Below, one piece after another: positions 17,200 through 27,448 of a DNA stretch of 64,000 nt. How positions within the stretch are numbered: position 1 is the stretch's first letter; the number at the start of each line of letters is the position of its first letter. Origin of the DNA: Fidelibacterota bacterium (lineage in GTDB: Bacteria; Fidelibacterota; UBA8477; JABMPR01). The notes beneath the pieces were generated by a model that saw only the letters and a program-made list of their open reading frames with translations, was not told the origin of the DNA and made no database searches. The position numbers were made by a program, and so were the translations under genes. The stretch covers positions 1-64,000 of the forward strand of contig JAERTJ010000054.1 in NCBI GenBank assembly GCA_016844945.1. Direction: 5' to 3'.

Positions 17200-20100
17200 T
17201 TAGTCAACGACCACCCTGAAGGTAATGGTTCCATTTCCACCAGCAACCAGAGTGCCTTCTTTCTGAAATTTTATATCAGTAACAGGAGCAGCCTGGGAGG
17301 TATCATAGGAGCCAGCATTGTCGTGACTGTAGCTGATTGTCATACCAACCCCAGAAGCTGAGTTTTCCACATAGGTTGAATTGTCTGGAATTGATTGATC
17401 CACGACCACGCTGGTGGCTAATCCAGCACCGACATTTGAATAAACAACTGTATAAGTCAATGTGTCACCAGGTGCTGCAACAGTCAGGTCAACGGATTCA
17501 ACCAACGTTAATACAGGTGGGGGTGTTGGGAGCCCTTCTCCCTGTATGGCAAAGGTATACGGGTTTTCATCAGAGTCATCAGATGCGATGCTAACAAGCG
17601 CGGTTCTCATGCCCTCTTCAGAAGGAACAAAGCGAATGGTAAAACCTGTTGTTCCTCCACCGGCGGCTATGGTTGCTGAAGGAGTCTGGCTCAAGGTAAA
17701 ATCACTTGAATTGGTACCGCTAATTGTGATATATGGTTCTGGATTTGTCAGGGTTAAAATCGCGCTCCCAGGATTTTCTATGATATAACTAACATGTGAA
17801 GTGGAGTCTAAAATGGTGGCTGTAAAGAGGGTACTGTCAGTCAAGCCGGGAGTAAGATCACCACTCACAATAGATACACCATTTCCAGTTACATTTATCT
17901 CACTGCTTGCGACTCCTGTCCCCTGGATATTAAAGTTAAAGGGGTTCTCATCTTCATCATCACTGGCAATGCTAATGCTGGCAGACCTTAACCCAACGGC
18001 AGTTGGATCGAAAGTAACTTCGAAAGCCAATGAATCACCAGCCGGAACGGTTGATGCTGCTGGCTGCGAATTGATTAAAAAGTCTCCAGCATGCGCTCCT
18101 GTTAAGATGACAAAAGGATTGCCTGTTAAAGTGAGGTCTCCACTACCGGTGTTAATAATTTTAAAGGTATTAACCTGGGTGTCAGACAGAATGTCTTTAC
18201 TGCCAAACTCAGTACTATCTGAAACGCTTGGTGTTAGGTCTCCATCTGCAATAAGTTGTCCGTTGGCTGCGACTGTAATTTCTGGCGAAGCCAGCCCAAT
18301 ACCCTGAATAGCGAAAGTGAAGGGGTTTTCATCCAGGTCATTATTTGCAATTGAAATTGTAGCACTTCTCAGACCTTCTGCTTCGGGGTTAAAAGTGATG
18401 GTAAATGTGGTCGAGTTGTTTGTAGCAACAGGAGAAGTTGGCGCACTGGTTACGCTAAAATCAGCTGCGTGATCACCAGAAATAACGATAAAATCAGGTG
18501 CATCAGATAAGGTTAAATTTGCATTTCCAGAGTTCAAAATGGAAAAGATCTGCGCCTGGCTTCCAGTAAGAATATCTTCAGATCCAAAATCGGTATAATT
18601 GGAGGCTGTCGGTGTTGTGCTGCCATCTACAATTATCTGACTATTGCCTTCCACCTGAATTTCTGATGCCAGCCCAAATCCTCTCACATCAAAAGTGTAA
18701 GGTCCTTCATCGGGATCTGTATTGGCAATGCTTAATGTGGCTGTACGCAGACCCTCTGCGGCAGGTGAAAATGTAATTTCAAAAGCAGTACTATCACCTG
18801 AACTGACCAGAGTGGCTGGGGCTGTGGTAAGAACAAACTCAGACGCATGGGTTCCGGAAACGACTACTTTTGGTGTTCCATTAAGGGTTAAATCAGTTCC
18901 CACGCCATTGTGAACCATAAAGATGCGTGCCAGAGAACCTGTTCCTGCATCAACATCTCCAAAGTCTGTATAGTCCAGTGTTTGTGGAGAAGTATCACCG
19001 CTGGGGATGCTGCGATAGTTTCCAGTCACATCGATTTCAGGAACGGATAGCTGATAAACACCAACATCTACGGTACTGTTATAGACACCGGTACTCAAGG
19101 TGAAAACATCTGATTGTCCATTGCCTGCATCGACATCACTGTCCAGGGCATCATCAGCACCCTGATTCTGCAGCGAAAAGGCATATCCAGCAGGCAGGTT
19201 TGTAAAGTACAATCTATAGGTTGCCGCACTAAGCCCCGTGAAAATGTATTTTCCTGATGCGTCAGTTGTGGTTGTACCCATGCTGACACCTGCGGGATCA
19301 GTCTTGATTTCCACATTAATACCGGGAACGCCATTTTCACCTGGATCTTGAATACCATCTTCATCAATATCCAACCAGACAAAATCACCAACACCTGTAG
19401 CTTTGAACCCAGCATCGATACTGCTGTTCACTACACCAGGTGTGATTTCAATATTGTCTGTTTTAAGTGTTGCAGGGTCAGGGTCACTATCCAATCCATC
19501 ATTGGTGCCAGCAGTTTTTGTGGTAAGCGAAAAACCAGCTGGTGGTGTCGTAAAGGTCAGGTAATACTCACCAGCACCCAGGCTACCAAAACTATAAAGC
19601 CCATCAGCAGCTGTTACTGCAGTACCAACAGGAGTACCATCAGAGACATAGAGGGAAACGGTTACGCCAGCCAGACCAGACTCACCAGCGTCCTGGATGC
19701 CATCACCATCGCTGTCCAACCAGACCAGGTCACCAATGCTGCCTGAAGTTGGCAGAGGTGAAGCAGCCACAGCACAGGAGGCTCCATCGCTATTTGATGT
19801 TGCCAGTGACTGTCCAACATAAATACTCTCAACCGGGTTGGTGGAAACATTCACCTTGTACATGCGTCCACTGGTGTTGTTGGCAACATAGACATAGCCA
19901 TCACTGGCGGTCCATGTGGCACCAAAAGCGTTGCCGTTTGTACCAGCAATCAAATCATCACTCAATTTACCCTGCACAGCTTCAGTACTGACACTGTTGG
20001 ATCCCGGGTTATAAATGTAGAGGGTAGATCCGTTCACACCATAAAAGAGACCATCGCTACTTCTGAAAGCCATATCTTGCGCCAGGAAGTCTGCACCCCC

Positions 20101-23100
20101 AGGATTGAGGTTTGAAGTGACCGTACCTGTGCTGGCATCAAAACGACTCAGATTATCACCGGCAGAATTCCAGAAATATAAGTCACCCTGGTCGTCAAAA
20201 TCGGCTCGTGTAGAAGCATAAGGAATTGAGATGGACGTCAGGACAGTAACATCACCTGAAGCGTCAATCCGTACCAGTCTGTCGCCTGCCACTGTAAGGT
20301 CTTGCTCAAAACCATAGATGAGACCGTCTTGTTGATTATAACCAATACCATCAATGGTGTAACCTGCTGATGCAACGGTGGTGTATGTGTAGGGACTGGT
20401 TGATGCATCCAGATAGGCAATCGTGCCGCTGGACCCATAGACCTGATAAAAATTGGGAGCACAAGCCAGGGGCGAGCCAGCGCCAGTTCCATAACCCTGT
20501 ACGTTAAACGTGTAGGTGGGTGTGTCTGGATCATTGCTGGTTACTGAAATGGTAGCCGTTCTGGCACCAACCACAAGGGGATCAAATTCAATAACAAAAC
20601 TGGTATTTCCGCCTACAGCAACACTGCTGGCGGGGTAACTGGAGACATAGAAATCACTACTGTTGGATCCAGAGATGGCAACCTTTGATCCTGTAAATGT
20701 TAGAGGTGCGCTACCATTATTGTTAATTGTATAGGTGACCATTCTATTGCCAAGGCTTACATCAACGTCACCAAAGTAGGTGCTGTCAAGTGTGCTTGGA
20801 GAGGTATCACCTGTCGAAATGGTGGAGCCATTCCCGGAAATGCTGATTTCAGAGGCTGTAGTTCCTGTGCCCTGGATTGCAAAGGTATAAGGGCTTTCTG
20901 TTAAATCACTATTATCAATGCTGACAGTTGCAGTTCGTAAACCTGTTCCAGACGGATCAAACGTGATTGTGAATGCTACAGTACTGGCTGGTGCAACCAG
21001 AGAGGCTGGTACAGCTGTAACGGTAAAGTCACCAGCATTTGCTCCAGAGATTTCAATTATTGGGTTGTCACCCAGGACCAGATCATCACTACCAATGTTA
21101 TGCACGACAAATTCCTGTGCCTCAGTAAAACCACCAACAACTTCCACACTTCCAAAATCAGTCCCATCATTGACTGCTGGTGTGCCATCGCCATCGGGAA
21201 TATCGATCATATTACCCTGGATGTTGATTTCTGATTGGGATATAGGGTCGTAGATACCGGTTCCCTGGATTTTAAAGGTGTAAGGGTTCTCATCAGAGTC
21301 ATCATTTTGAATGCTGATATAGGCTTGACGTGTTCCCAGGGCTGCAGGTGTGAAAGTGACTTCAAAACTTGTAGTTGCACTATCAATGGCAATGACGTTT
21401 GAAGGGCTTGATGTAATGGTAAACTCAGAAGCATTAACACCGGTGAGGTCTACATAGGGTGGAGGACCGGTGAGGTTCAGAGTAGCATAACCAATATTGC
21501 GAATAACAAACTGAGCTGTAGCAGGAATACCTGATATTTCAGCAGTTCCCAGCTCTGTGTTGTCAGATTCCATTGGGAAGCTATCGCCTGATTCAATGAC
21601 AATCCCATTACCCAGAACTTCAATCTCTTCATCCAGTGTTGATGTACCGAGGCCAGTTACAGCAAACGTAAATGGGTTTTCATCGGAATCATCATTTGAA
21701 ATGCTGATGGTTGCCTGGCGATTTCCAGTGGTTGTTGGATCAAACCCTACTTGAAAGGTGATTGACCCAGCAGGTGTAACTGTCGATCCAGTTGGTTGCT
21801 GGGTGACAATAAAGTCTCCTGCATTGGAACCAGAAATTTGGACAACAGGCATACCTGTCAGCGAAAGGTCACCAGAGCCAGGGTTTAAAATGGTAAAAGT
21901 ATGAACAATGGGTGTTTCAAAAATATCTCGACTACCAAAATCAGTATCATCTGCAATTGAGGGTGAGGTATCGCCATCGGAAATATCCACCAGGTTTCCC
22001 TGAACTGCAATTTCTGGAACAGTGGTTCCCGTCCCCTGAATATCAAAAGTAAAGGGGTCTTCATCCGTATCTGAGTTGGCTATTGAAAGCGTTGCTGTTC
22101 TAACTCCAGCTGCACTGGGATCAAAATGAATGGTGAATGTGGTGGAACCACTGGGAGTAATTGGAGTCACAGGGTTTACAGTAATTGAAAAATCACTGGC
22201 ATGTGTTCCACTGATTGCAATATAGGGTGATGATCCAGTCAGACTCAGGTTTGCCCCACCTGTATTTTGAATAGTAAAGACTGTACTGATTGAACCTGTA
22301 TCAATGTCATGGTTCCCAAAATCAGTTGCGTTGGTCGTCGTCGGAGTTGTGCTTCCTGAAACGATGTTTTGACCATTACCCTGTAAGGTAATCTCAGGAG
22401 CCAGCCCTGTTCCCTGGATATCAAAATCATAGGGGTTTTCATCGGAGTCATTGTTTGAAATACTTACGATGGCACTTCTAAGACCATCACCAGAAGGATC
22501 AAATGTAATCTGGAACGTGGTTGAGTTACCCGAAGTAATTGTGGCAGCAGGTGATGCTGTTACTGAAAAATCAGATGCATTTACTCCTGAGATGGAAACG
22601 CTCGGCGATCCGTTTAATGTGAGGTCAGCACCGGTTACGTTTTCAACGGTAAATGTGTGTACAATGGTACCTGATGCAGCTGAAATGGACCCAAAGTCTG
22701 TATCGTCAGAAATAGCGGGAGAAGTATCACCATCAGGAATCGTATTTCCGTTTCCAGTAATGTTGATTTCAGGCTCGGTTTGTTGATAGAGACCAGCGTC
22801 AACAGTACCGTTAAAATTTCCCGGTGTCAGCGTAAACTGATCTGAAAGACCCGTACTTGTATTCACATCACTATCGATATCGTCGGTGGCACCATTTTGA
22901 GTGGTAAAGATATAGCCACCAGGTAGGTTACTGACTCTAATCTGATAGGTAGTAGCTGAGACATTGGTAAAGAAATAAAATCCATTGGCATCTGAAGTTG
23001 TAGTTGCAACCGTTGAACCATTGCTGACCAGAACCAACTCAACGGTTACACCGGGTATACCGACTTCACCGAAATCCTGGTCACCATTATTGTTGACATC

Positions 23101-26100
23101 ATCCCAGATAAAATCTCCCACACCTGTTGAGATATATCCCGCATCCATACCCTCTTCGATAGAACCAACGCCAACAAAAAAATCGGCGGTTTGACCTGTA
23201 GCAGGGTCGGCATCACTATCGGAAACATCATCGCCGCCCTGGTCTTGCGAGGTAAGACTGAATCCGGCGGGGGCTCCAGAAAAGATGATGTAATATTCAG
23301 AGGGAGCCAGATTGTGGAAGGTATATTCACCATTTGCATCTGTTGTTGTGGAGGCAATAAAAGGATTGTCTATTCCATAAAGAGATACGGTTACACCAGC
23401 GAGACCTGCCTCGCCAGCATCCTGGACTCCATCCATATCATTGTCGACCCAGACCTTGTTTCCCACACTTCCCGTTGAAGGGAGTGGTGCCTCGGCCAGA
23501 GGACAAGAAGCTCCATCAGATTTATTTAGATTTGCTTCAGCTTGTCCAACATAAACACTTTCACCAGTGTTAACGTTAATCTTGTACATACGTCCACTCT
23601 GACTGTTGGTGGAGTATAGATAACCATCATTTGCGGACCACGAGGCACCGTAATAAGCACTGTTTACAGCTGTGGCGTACTCATCTGATAGTCGACCTGT
23701 AATTGTAATTGTGGACACAATATTGGTAAGTGGGTCGAATTTATAAAGTAAGTCTGTATGGATACCGTAAAACTTGCCATCAGAATTGAGATAGGCCATA
23801 TCAATAGGTAGCCATGTGACACCGGTTGTCGGGGTGCTACTGACGACAGCGCCAGCACTGGCATCAAAAACGGAAATATCATCTCCACCAGCATTCCAAA
23901 AATACATATCTCCTGAATTGTCAAAATCAGCTCGCCATGATAAATAGGGTATACTTACACTGGAGAGGACTGAAATAGTACCCGTTCCATCTATTCGAAT
24001 AAGGTTATCGCCGGGTACATCGGTGTCCATTTCAAACGCATAAAGTAACCCATCTTCCAGATTATAGCCAGCACCATTAATGGCATAGCCTGCCACTGCG
24101 ATTGTGGTATAAGAATAGGGGTTGGTGGTTCCATCCAGATAAGTGATTGTTCCTTCATCGCCAAAGATGTGAAAGAAGTTTGGCACACAAGCTAGAGGTG
24201 ACCCAGGACCTGTTCCATTCCCCTGAATGGCATAAACATAGGGGTTTTCGTCGTCATCATTGCTTGTTATAGAAACAGCGATATTTCTAAGACCAACTTG
24301 CGCGGGATCAAACTGCACCGAGAATTCTGAGCTACCACCTGGAAGTATGGTGGATGCGGGCATGTCTGTAACAGTGAACTCAGTATCTGCGTCACCAATA
24401 AGCGCAACCAGAGGACTTCCAGTTAATGTCAGGGTAGAATCACCGGTATTATAAATTGTATAGGTCACATGCTGATGACCCAGACTGGCGGTGACATCAC
24501 CAAAATAAGTGCTGTCCAACATGCTTGGGCTGGCATCAGCATTTTCGATTGTCAAACCATTACCCCGAATTTCAATCTCCGGGTAGGTCAATCCAAACCC
24601 TTCCACAGTAAAAGTGTAGGGGTTTTCGTCTGTATCGTTGTTCTCAATACTGATGACGGCTGTTCTTGAACCTGCACCAGATGGATTAAAGGTAACTATA
24701 AAAGGAACACTACCAGCAGGCGCTACCGGTGTGCTGGGTTGTTGGGTAATGGAAAAATCTGAGGCATGAACACCAGAAACACTCACCAACGGCGAACTGG
24801 TTAATATTAAATCCTGAGACCCAGTATTGTTTATAGTAAATGTTTGACTCAAGGAGCCGCTTGTTACGGCTACGACACCCAGATGTGTTCCATCAAGCTC
24901 AGAAGGCGAGGTGTCACCGGAGATGATGCTGGCCAGGTTTCCTTGCACATCAATTTCTGTATTTGACACGCCTCCTACACCGGTACCCTCTATGTCAAAG
25001 GTATAACTGCTTTCATCCAGATCATTGTTTGCGATGGTCAAGCTTGCTGAACGCGTGCCTGATGTCAGTGGATTAAAAGCAATTTGAAAGGTTGTGCTGC
25101 CGCCTGCTGCAATAATGGAGGATGGTGCTGTATGAACACTGAAATCTCCAGCATGCGAACCGGTGATACTGACCAATGGCCAGGCCCCCGTCAGGTTTAA
25201 CTGGGCGGGACCCGTATTTAAAATCGTATAGGTAACGATGCGTGACGTTGCACCCACATCCACAGAACCAAATGCTGTTGAATCAGTCGCTGATGGTGTG
25301 TCATCGCCAGAGACAATTTCAACAGTAGAGCCTTCGATTGAAATTTCCGGGTTAATGGTTCCTGTTCCCTGAATCGAAAAGGTGTAAGGGCTTTCATCAG
25401 CATCATTACTTGTGATGGAAACGGAAGCCTGGCGAAGACCAGTTGAAGGCGGATTGAAGGTGATCTGAAATGTTTGCGTACCACCCTGGGATGTAACTGT
25501 GGCTGAAGCCGGTTGTTGGGTAACTGTAAAATCGGAAGCATGAGCTCCGGATACAGCTACTACAGCAGGAAAGTTGGAAAGGCTTAAATCTCCTGAGCCA
25601 ATATTACTGATGGTAAACGTGTGTACAGTCGAACCATAGCTAATATCAGTATTGCCAAAATCTGTATCATTTAAAACGGAGACGCTGGTGCTTCCATCCG
25701 ATATGGATAGACCGCTTCCAGAAATGTCAATTTCCGGGGTTGCTGATCCTGTTCCCTGAATGTTAAAAGTATAGGGGTTTTCATCGCCATCGTCGCTAGC
25801 AATTGAAACCGTAGCTGAACGCATTCCAGAGGCACTTGGGTCAAATTGAATAACAAAAGTATCAGAGCCACTAGCAGCGATGCTAGATCCCGGTTGTGAG
25901 GTTACTAAAAATTCAGCAGCATGGGTTCCGGAAATCGCTACTACAGGACTTCCCGTTAAATAAAGAACCTCATTACCCAGGTTTGATATGGTAAACGTAT
26001 GATCAACGGTACCTGTAACAATATCTGTGCTTCCGAAATATGTGTCATCATTTACACTGGGGGATGTGTCGCCATCAAAAATCGAAATGCTGTTACCAGC

Positions 26101-26931
26101 AACATCAATTTCTGGTAGTCCCAGCCCTGTTCCCTGTATGTCAAATGTATACGGATTTTCATCAGAATCATCAGAAGCAATGGTAACTGTTGCTGAACGA
26201 AGCCCAAGGTCTGAGGGATCAAACTGAATAATAAAGGTTGTGTTGTTCCCACCTGTGATGGTGGCTCCAGGTTGGGAAGTAACTGTAAAATCCGAAGCAT
26301 GAGATCCGCTGATGTTAACAAGCGGTGACCCACTCAGGGTAAGATCCAGATCACCTAAATTTAAAATTGTAAAGGTTTTTGAAACCGCTCCCGACACCGC
26401 CACAATGCTACCGAAACCTGTATCGTCTCCGGTTGAGGGTGTGGTGTCTCCATCGGGAATAGAAGTGCCGTTCCCTTGAATATCAATTTCAGCCGGGAGG
26501 TAGATACCGGCATCAATATGGGTCAGCGTGGCATTTCTTACTGCAGTAATTATACCTGTTGTACCTGTAGATGTGTTGGCATCACTGTCGAGATCATCGT
26601 CTCCACCCTGATCCTGGGGACTGAAAAGATATCCAGCAGGCAGGACAAATGTTACTGTATAGTTTTTACGTGACCTTAAATCACCACTTTGCCAGTTTCC
26701 GTTAGCATCTGTGGTTGTGGTACCATTATAGGTAACATTCGCCCCAGTGATGTTAACTGTTACCCCGGCTACCCCGGGTTCACCAGCATCTTGAATACCA
26801 TTCGCATTGGTATCGTGCCAGACCTTGTCACCAATATACTCAGCTGCAATAGAGGGCTGTACAAGGAGGAACAATAACAAGAGAACAGAGAAAAAATATT
26901 TGGCAAACACTGGAGCGTCAGAAAAACTCAA
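17200..26931 (-). CDS. Giant repetitive surface protein (SdrD_B, choice-of-anchor-D, DUF6923-like, DUF11)
   Basis: 3243 residues with a signal peptide ending near SIAA. Order: one SdrD_B domain (GDKVWHDTNANGIQDAGEPG); six choice-of-anchor-D repeats of about 105 residues (IDIQGN-IPDGDT-FGS start, DENPYTFDIQGTG end); a DUF6923-like beta domain (ACVPNFFHIFG); two SdrD_B; six more anchor-D; a second DUF6923-like domain; two SdrD_B; four anchor-D; a C-terminal DUF11 domain (LTYTVVYSNVGAG). SdrD_B domains are calcium-stabilised spacers in adhesins, so a long extracellular stalk or S-layer-like adhesin is likely. The listed start is TTG inside a hairpin; GTG at 26910 is an alternative. No FlgD/type IX tail or LPXTG is visible after DUF11. 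Confidence 0.85.
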   Translation of the reverse strand: MSFSDAPVFAKYFFSVLLLLFLLVQPSIAAEYIGDKVWHDTNANGIQDAGEPGVAGVTVNITGANVTYNGTTTTDANGNWQSGDLRSRKNYTVTFVLPAGYLFSPQDQGGDDDLDSDANTSTGTTGIITAVRNATLTHIDAGIYLPAEIDIQGNGTSIPDGDTTPSTGDDTGFGSIVAVSGAVSKTFTILNLGDLDLTLSGSPLVNISGSHASDFTVTSQPGATITGGNNTTFIIQFDPSDLGLRSATVTIASDDSDENPYTFDIQGTGLGLPEIDVAGNSISIFDGDTSPSVNDDTYFGSTDIVTGTVDHTFTISNLGNEVLYLTGSPVVAISGTHAAEFLVTSQPGSSIAASGSDTFVIQFDPSASGMRSATVSIASDDGDENPYTFNIQGTGSATPEIDISGSGLSISDGSTSVSVLNDTDFGNTDISYGSTVHTFTISNIGSGDLSLSNFPAVVAVSGAHASDFTVTQQPASATVTSQGGTQTFQITFNPPSTGLRQASVSITSNDADESPYTFSIQGTGTINPEISIEGSTVEIVSGDDTPSATDSTAFGSVDVGATSRIVTYTILNTGPAQLNLTGAWPLVSITGSHAGDFSVHTAPSSIIAAGGSTTFQIAFNPLTSGTRSASLTIANNDLDESSYTFDIEGTGVGGVSNTEIDVQGNLASIISGDTSPSELDGTHLGVVAVTSGSLSQTFTINNTGSQDLILTSSPLVSVSGVHASDFSITQQPSTPVAPAGSVPFIVTFNPSGAGSRTAVISIENNDTDENPYTFTVEGFGLTYPEIEIRGNGLTIENADASPSMLDSTYFGDVTASLGHQHVTYTIYNTGDSTLTLTGSPLVALIGDADTEFTVTDMPASTILPGGSSEFSVQFDPAQVGLRNIAVSITSNDDDENPYVYAIQGNGTGPGSPLACVPNFFHIFGDEGTITYLDGTTNPYSYTTIAVAGYAINGAGYNLEDGLLYAFEMDTDVPGDNLIRIDGTGTISVLSSVSIPYLSWRADFDNSGDMYFWNAGGDDISVFDASAGAVVSSTPTTGVTWLPIDMAYLNSDGKFYGIHTDLLYKFDPLTNIVSTITITGRLSDEYATAVNSAYYGASWSANDGYLYSTNSQSGRMYKINVNTGESVYVGQAEANLNKSDGASCPLAEAPLPSTGSVGNKVWVDNDMDGVQDAGEAGLAGVTVSLYGIDNPFIASTTTDANGEYTFHNLAPSEYYIIFSGAPAGFSLTSQDQGGDDVSDSDADPATGQTADFFVGVGSIEEGMDAGYISTGVGDFIWDDVNNNGDQDFGEVGIPGVTVELVLVSNGSTVATTTSDANGFYFFTNVSATTYQIRVSNLPGGYIFTTQNGATDDIDSDVNTSTGLSDQFTLTPGNFNGTVDAGLYQQTEPEINITGNGNTIPDGDTSPAISDDTDFGSISAASGTIVHTFTVENVTGADLTLNGSPSVSISGVNASDFSVTASPAATITSGNSTTFQITFDPSGDGLRSAIVSISNNDSDENPYDFDIQGTGLAPEITLQGNGQNIVSGSTTPTTTNATDFGNHDIDTGSISTVFTIQNTGGANLSLTGSSPYIAISGTHASDFSITVNPVTPITPSGSTTFTIHFDPSAAGVRTATLSIANSDTDEDPFTFDIQGTGTTVPEIAVQGNLVDISDGDTSPSIADDTDFGSRDIFETPIVHTFTILNPGSGDLSLTGMPVVQISGSNAGDFIVTQQPTGSTVTPAGSITFQVGFDPTTTGNRQATISISNDDSDENPFTFAVTGLGTSTLDEEIEVLGNGIVIESGDSFPMESDNTELGTAEISGIPATAQFVIRNIGYATLNLTGPPPYVDLTGVNASEFTITSSPSNVIAIDSATTSFEVTFTPAALGTRQAYISIQNDDSDENPYTFKIQGTGIYDPISQSEINIQGNMIDIPDGDGTPAVNDGTDFGSVEVVGGFTEAQEFVVHNIGSDDLVLGDNPIIEISGANAGDFTVTAVPASLVAPASTVAFTITFDPSGTGLRTATVSIDNSDLTESPYTFAIQGTGTTASEISISGNGSTISTGDTSPSTLDSTYFGDVDVSLGNRMVTYTINNNGSAPLTFTGSKVAISGSNSSDFYVSSYPASSVAVGGNTSFVIEFDPLVVGARTATISVTSNDPDTPTYTFNVQGYGTGAGSPLACAPNFYQVYGSSGTIAYLDASTSPYTYTTVASAGYTIDGIGYNQQDGLIYGFEQDLTVAGDRLVRIDASGDVTVLTSISIPYASTRADFDDQGDLYFWNSAGDNLSRFDASTGTVTSNLNPGGADFLAQDMAFRSSDGLFYGVNGSTLYIYNPGSNSVSTEAVQGKLSDDLIAGTNGNAFGATWTASDGYVYVANNTSGRMYKVNVSTNPVESIYVGQSLATSNSDGASCAVAASPLPTSGSIGDLVWLDSDGDGIQDAGESGLAGVTVSLYVSDGTPVGTAVTAADGLYSFGSLGAGEYYLTFTTPPAGFSLTTKTAGTNDGLDSDPDPATLKTDNIEITPGVVNSSIDAGFKATGVGDFVWLDIDEDGIQDPGENGVPGINVEIKTDPAGVSMGTTTTDASGKYIFTGLSAATYRLYFTNLPAGYAFSLQNQGADDALDSDVDAGNGQSDVFTLSTGVYNSTVDVGVYQLSVPEIDVTGNYRSIPSGDTSPQTLDYTDFGDVDAGTGSLARIFMVHNGVGTDLTLNGTPKVVVSGTHASEFVLTTAPATLVSSGDSTAFEITFSPAAEGLRTATLSIANTDPDEGPYTFDVRGFGLASEIQVEGNSQIIVDGSTTPTASNYTDFGSEDILTGSQAQIFSILNSGNANLTLSDAPDFIVISGDHAADFSVTSAPTSPVATNNSTTFTITFNPEAEGLRSATISIANNDLDENPFTFAIQGIGLASPEITVAANGQLIADGDLTPSVSDSTEFGSKDILSDTQVNTFKIINTGSGDLTLTGNPFVILTGAHAGDFLINSQPAASTVPAGDSLAFEVTFDPTAVGLRSASISIASDDEDENPFNFNIQGTGVASSEINVTGNGVSIVSGDLTPGLTDSTLFTATILDSTSHVSYIIENPGSAILTLTNPEPYITISGTNSSDFTLSQTPSATIAAGGGTTGFTIRFVPSEEGMRTALVSIASDDSDENPYTFAIQGEGLPTPPPVLTLVESVDLTVAAPGDTLTYTVVYSNVGAGLATSVVVDQSIPDNSTYVENSASGVGMTISYSHDNAGSYDTSQAAPVTDIKFQKEGTLVAGGNGTITFRVVVD
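17536..19038 (-). repeat. Partial super-repeat unit 3 of the giant surface protein
   Basis: Four choice-of-anchor-D repeats that begin like units 1 and 2 but pass directly into the DUF11 domain. The rest of the unit is absent. Confidence 0.65.
19039..22770 (-). repeat. Super-repeat unit 2 of the giant surface protein
   Basis: 3732 bp (1244 codons), same order of nine domains as unit 1. Landmarks such as the PNF(F/Y) motif and the GSPLAC segment recur about 3.73 kb apart. The copies have diverged in sequence, so the duplication is not recent. Confidence 0.8.
22771..26490 (-). repeat. Super-repeat unit 1 of the giant surface protein
   Basis: 3720 bp (1240 codons): six choice-of-anchor-D repeats, one DUF6923-like domain and two SdrD_B domains in fixed order. 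It is followed in frame by a second copy of the same order. The join falls at the glutamate of the E-I-(D/N)-(I/V)-(Q/T)-GN motif that begins each anchor-D repeat. Confidence 0.8.
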
Positions 26932-26956
26932 AGAGCCAATTGATAAGGCTCTTGAG
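26927..26956 (-). promoter_or_regulatory. Hairpin covering the proposed start of the giant protein gene
   Basis: On the minus strand CTCAAGAGCC pairs with GGCTCTTTGAG (one bulged base) around a 9-nt loop. The TTG start at 26931 lies within the second arm. Either translation is occluded by this structure or initiation is further in, for example at GTG 26910. Confidence 0.4.
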
Positions 26957-27448
26957 TTTATATTTAGGGTTGGAGTTGGTGTAATAGTTTTCAGGATCTG
27001 ACTTCCTTACAGATAGGACCTGTTCCCTGGAACAGTGTGCTGAACCCCCGGACAGAATTGAGCCAAAGACCGGGTACCGTTTCCCGGGTGATTAAAACAT
27101 TCTGGTAAATTGATCTCTGCATAACTACTTATATATATGTCAAAGGTCGTGCCAGCACTATAAACCACATCTAAACCATTAAATATTAAGATAATATGTA
27201 TCCTTTTTTAATGATGTGAAAATCACGGGGTGTTAACTATATCTGACGTGATTTATAACCATGTAATAATAAGGAGACAGTACATAACAAAAGCAATCAT
27301 TCAATTGAGGTGTTTAAATGCGGTGAGTTTGACCACCAACCTGAGAGGGAAAGGGAAATTTGTTAGCTACACAGGAGCAATGTTTTGCCAGGACGAACGC
27401 TCCATAGTTTGGGTTGATTGTCGCTGTTGATACAGATGAAAAATCAGT
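26932..27448. other. Intergenic region upstream of the giant surface protein gene
   Basis: 517 bp that must hold the promoter of the giant gene. It has several palindromes: CTGTTCC-CT-GGAACAG (27020-27035) and AATCACG/CGTGATT (27221-27227 with 27247-27253). On the plus strand AAGGAG (27271-27276) is followed seven bases later by ATA, opening a 48-codon frame with four Cys that ends at 27430. The ORF track extends this frame to a GTG at 27230. I see no homology and do not call it a gene. No tRNA or transposon remains were recognised. Confidence 0.45.

Noticed and set aside
22451-22786. Plus-strand ORFs of 60-170 residues across the giant gene (for example 17801-18307, 19348-19746, 20918-21253)
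   Set aside because: They repeat with the period of the anchor-D units, as expected of shadow frames of a repetitive gene.
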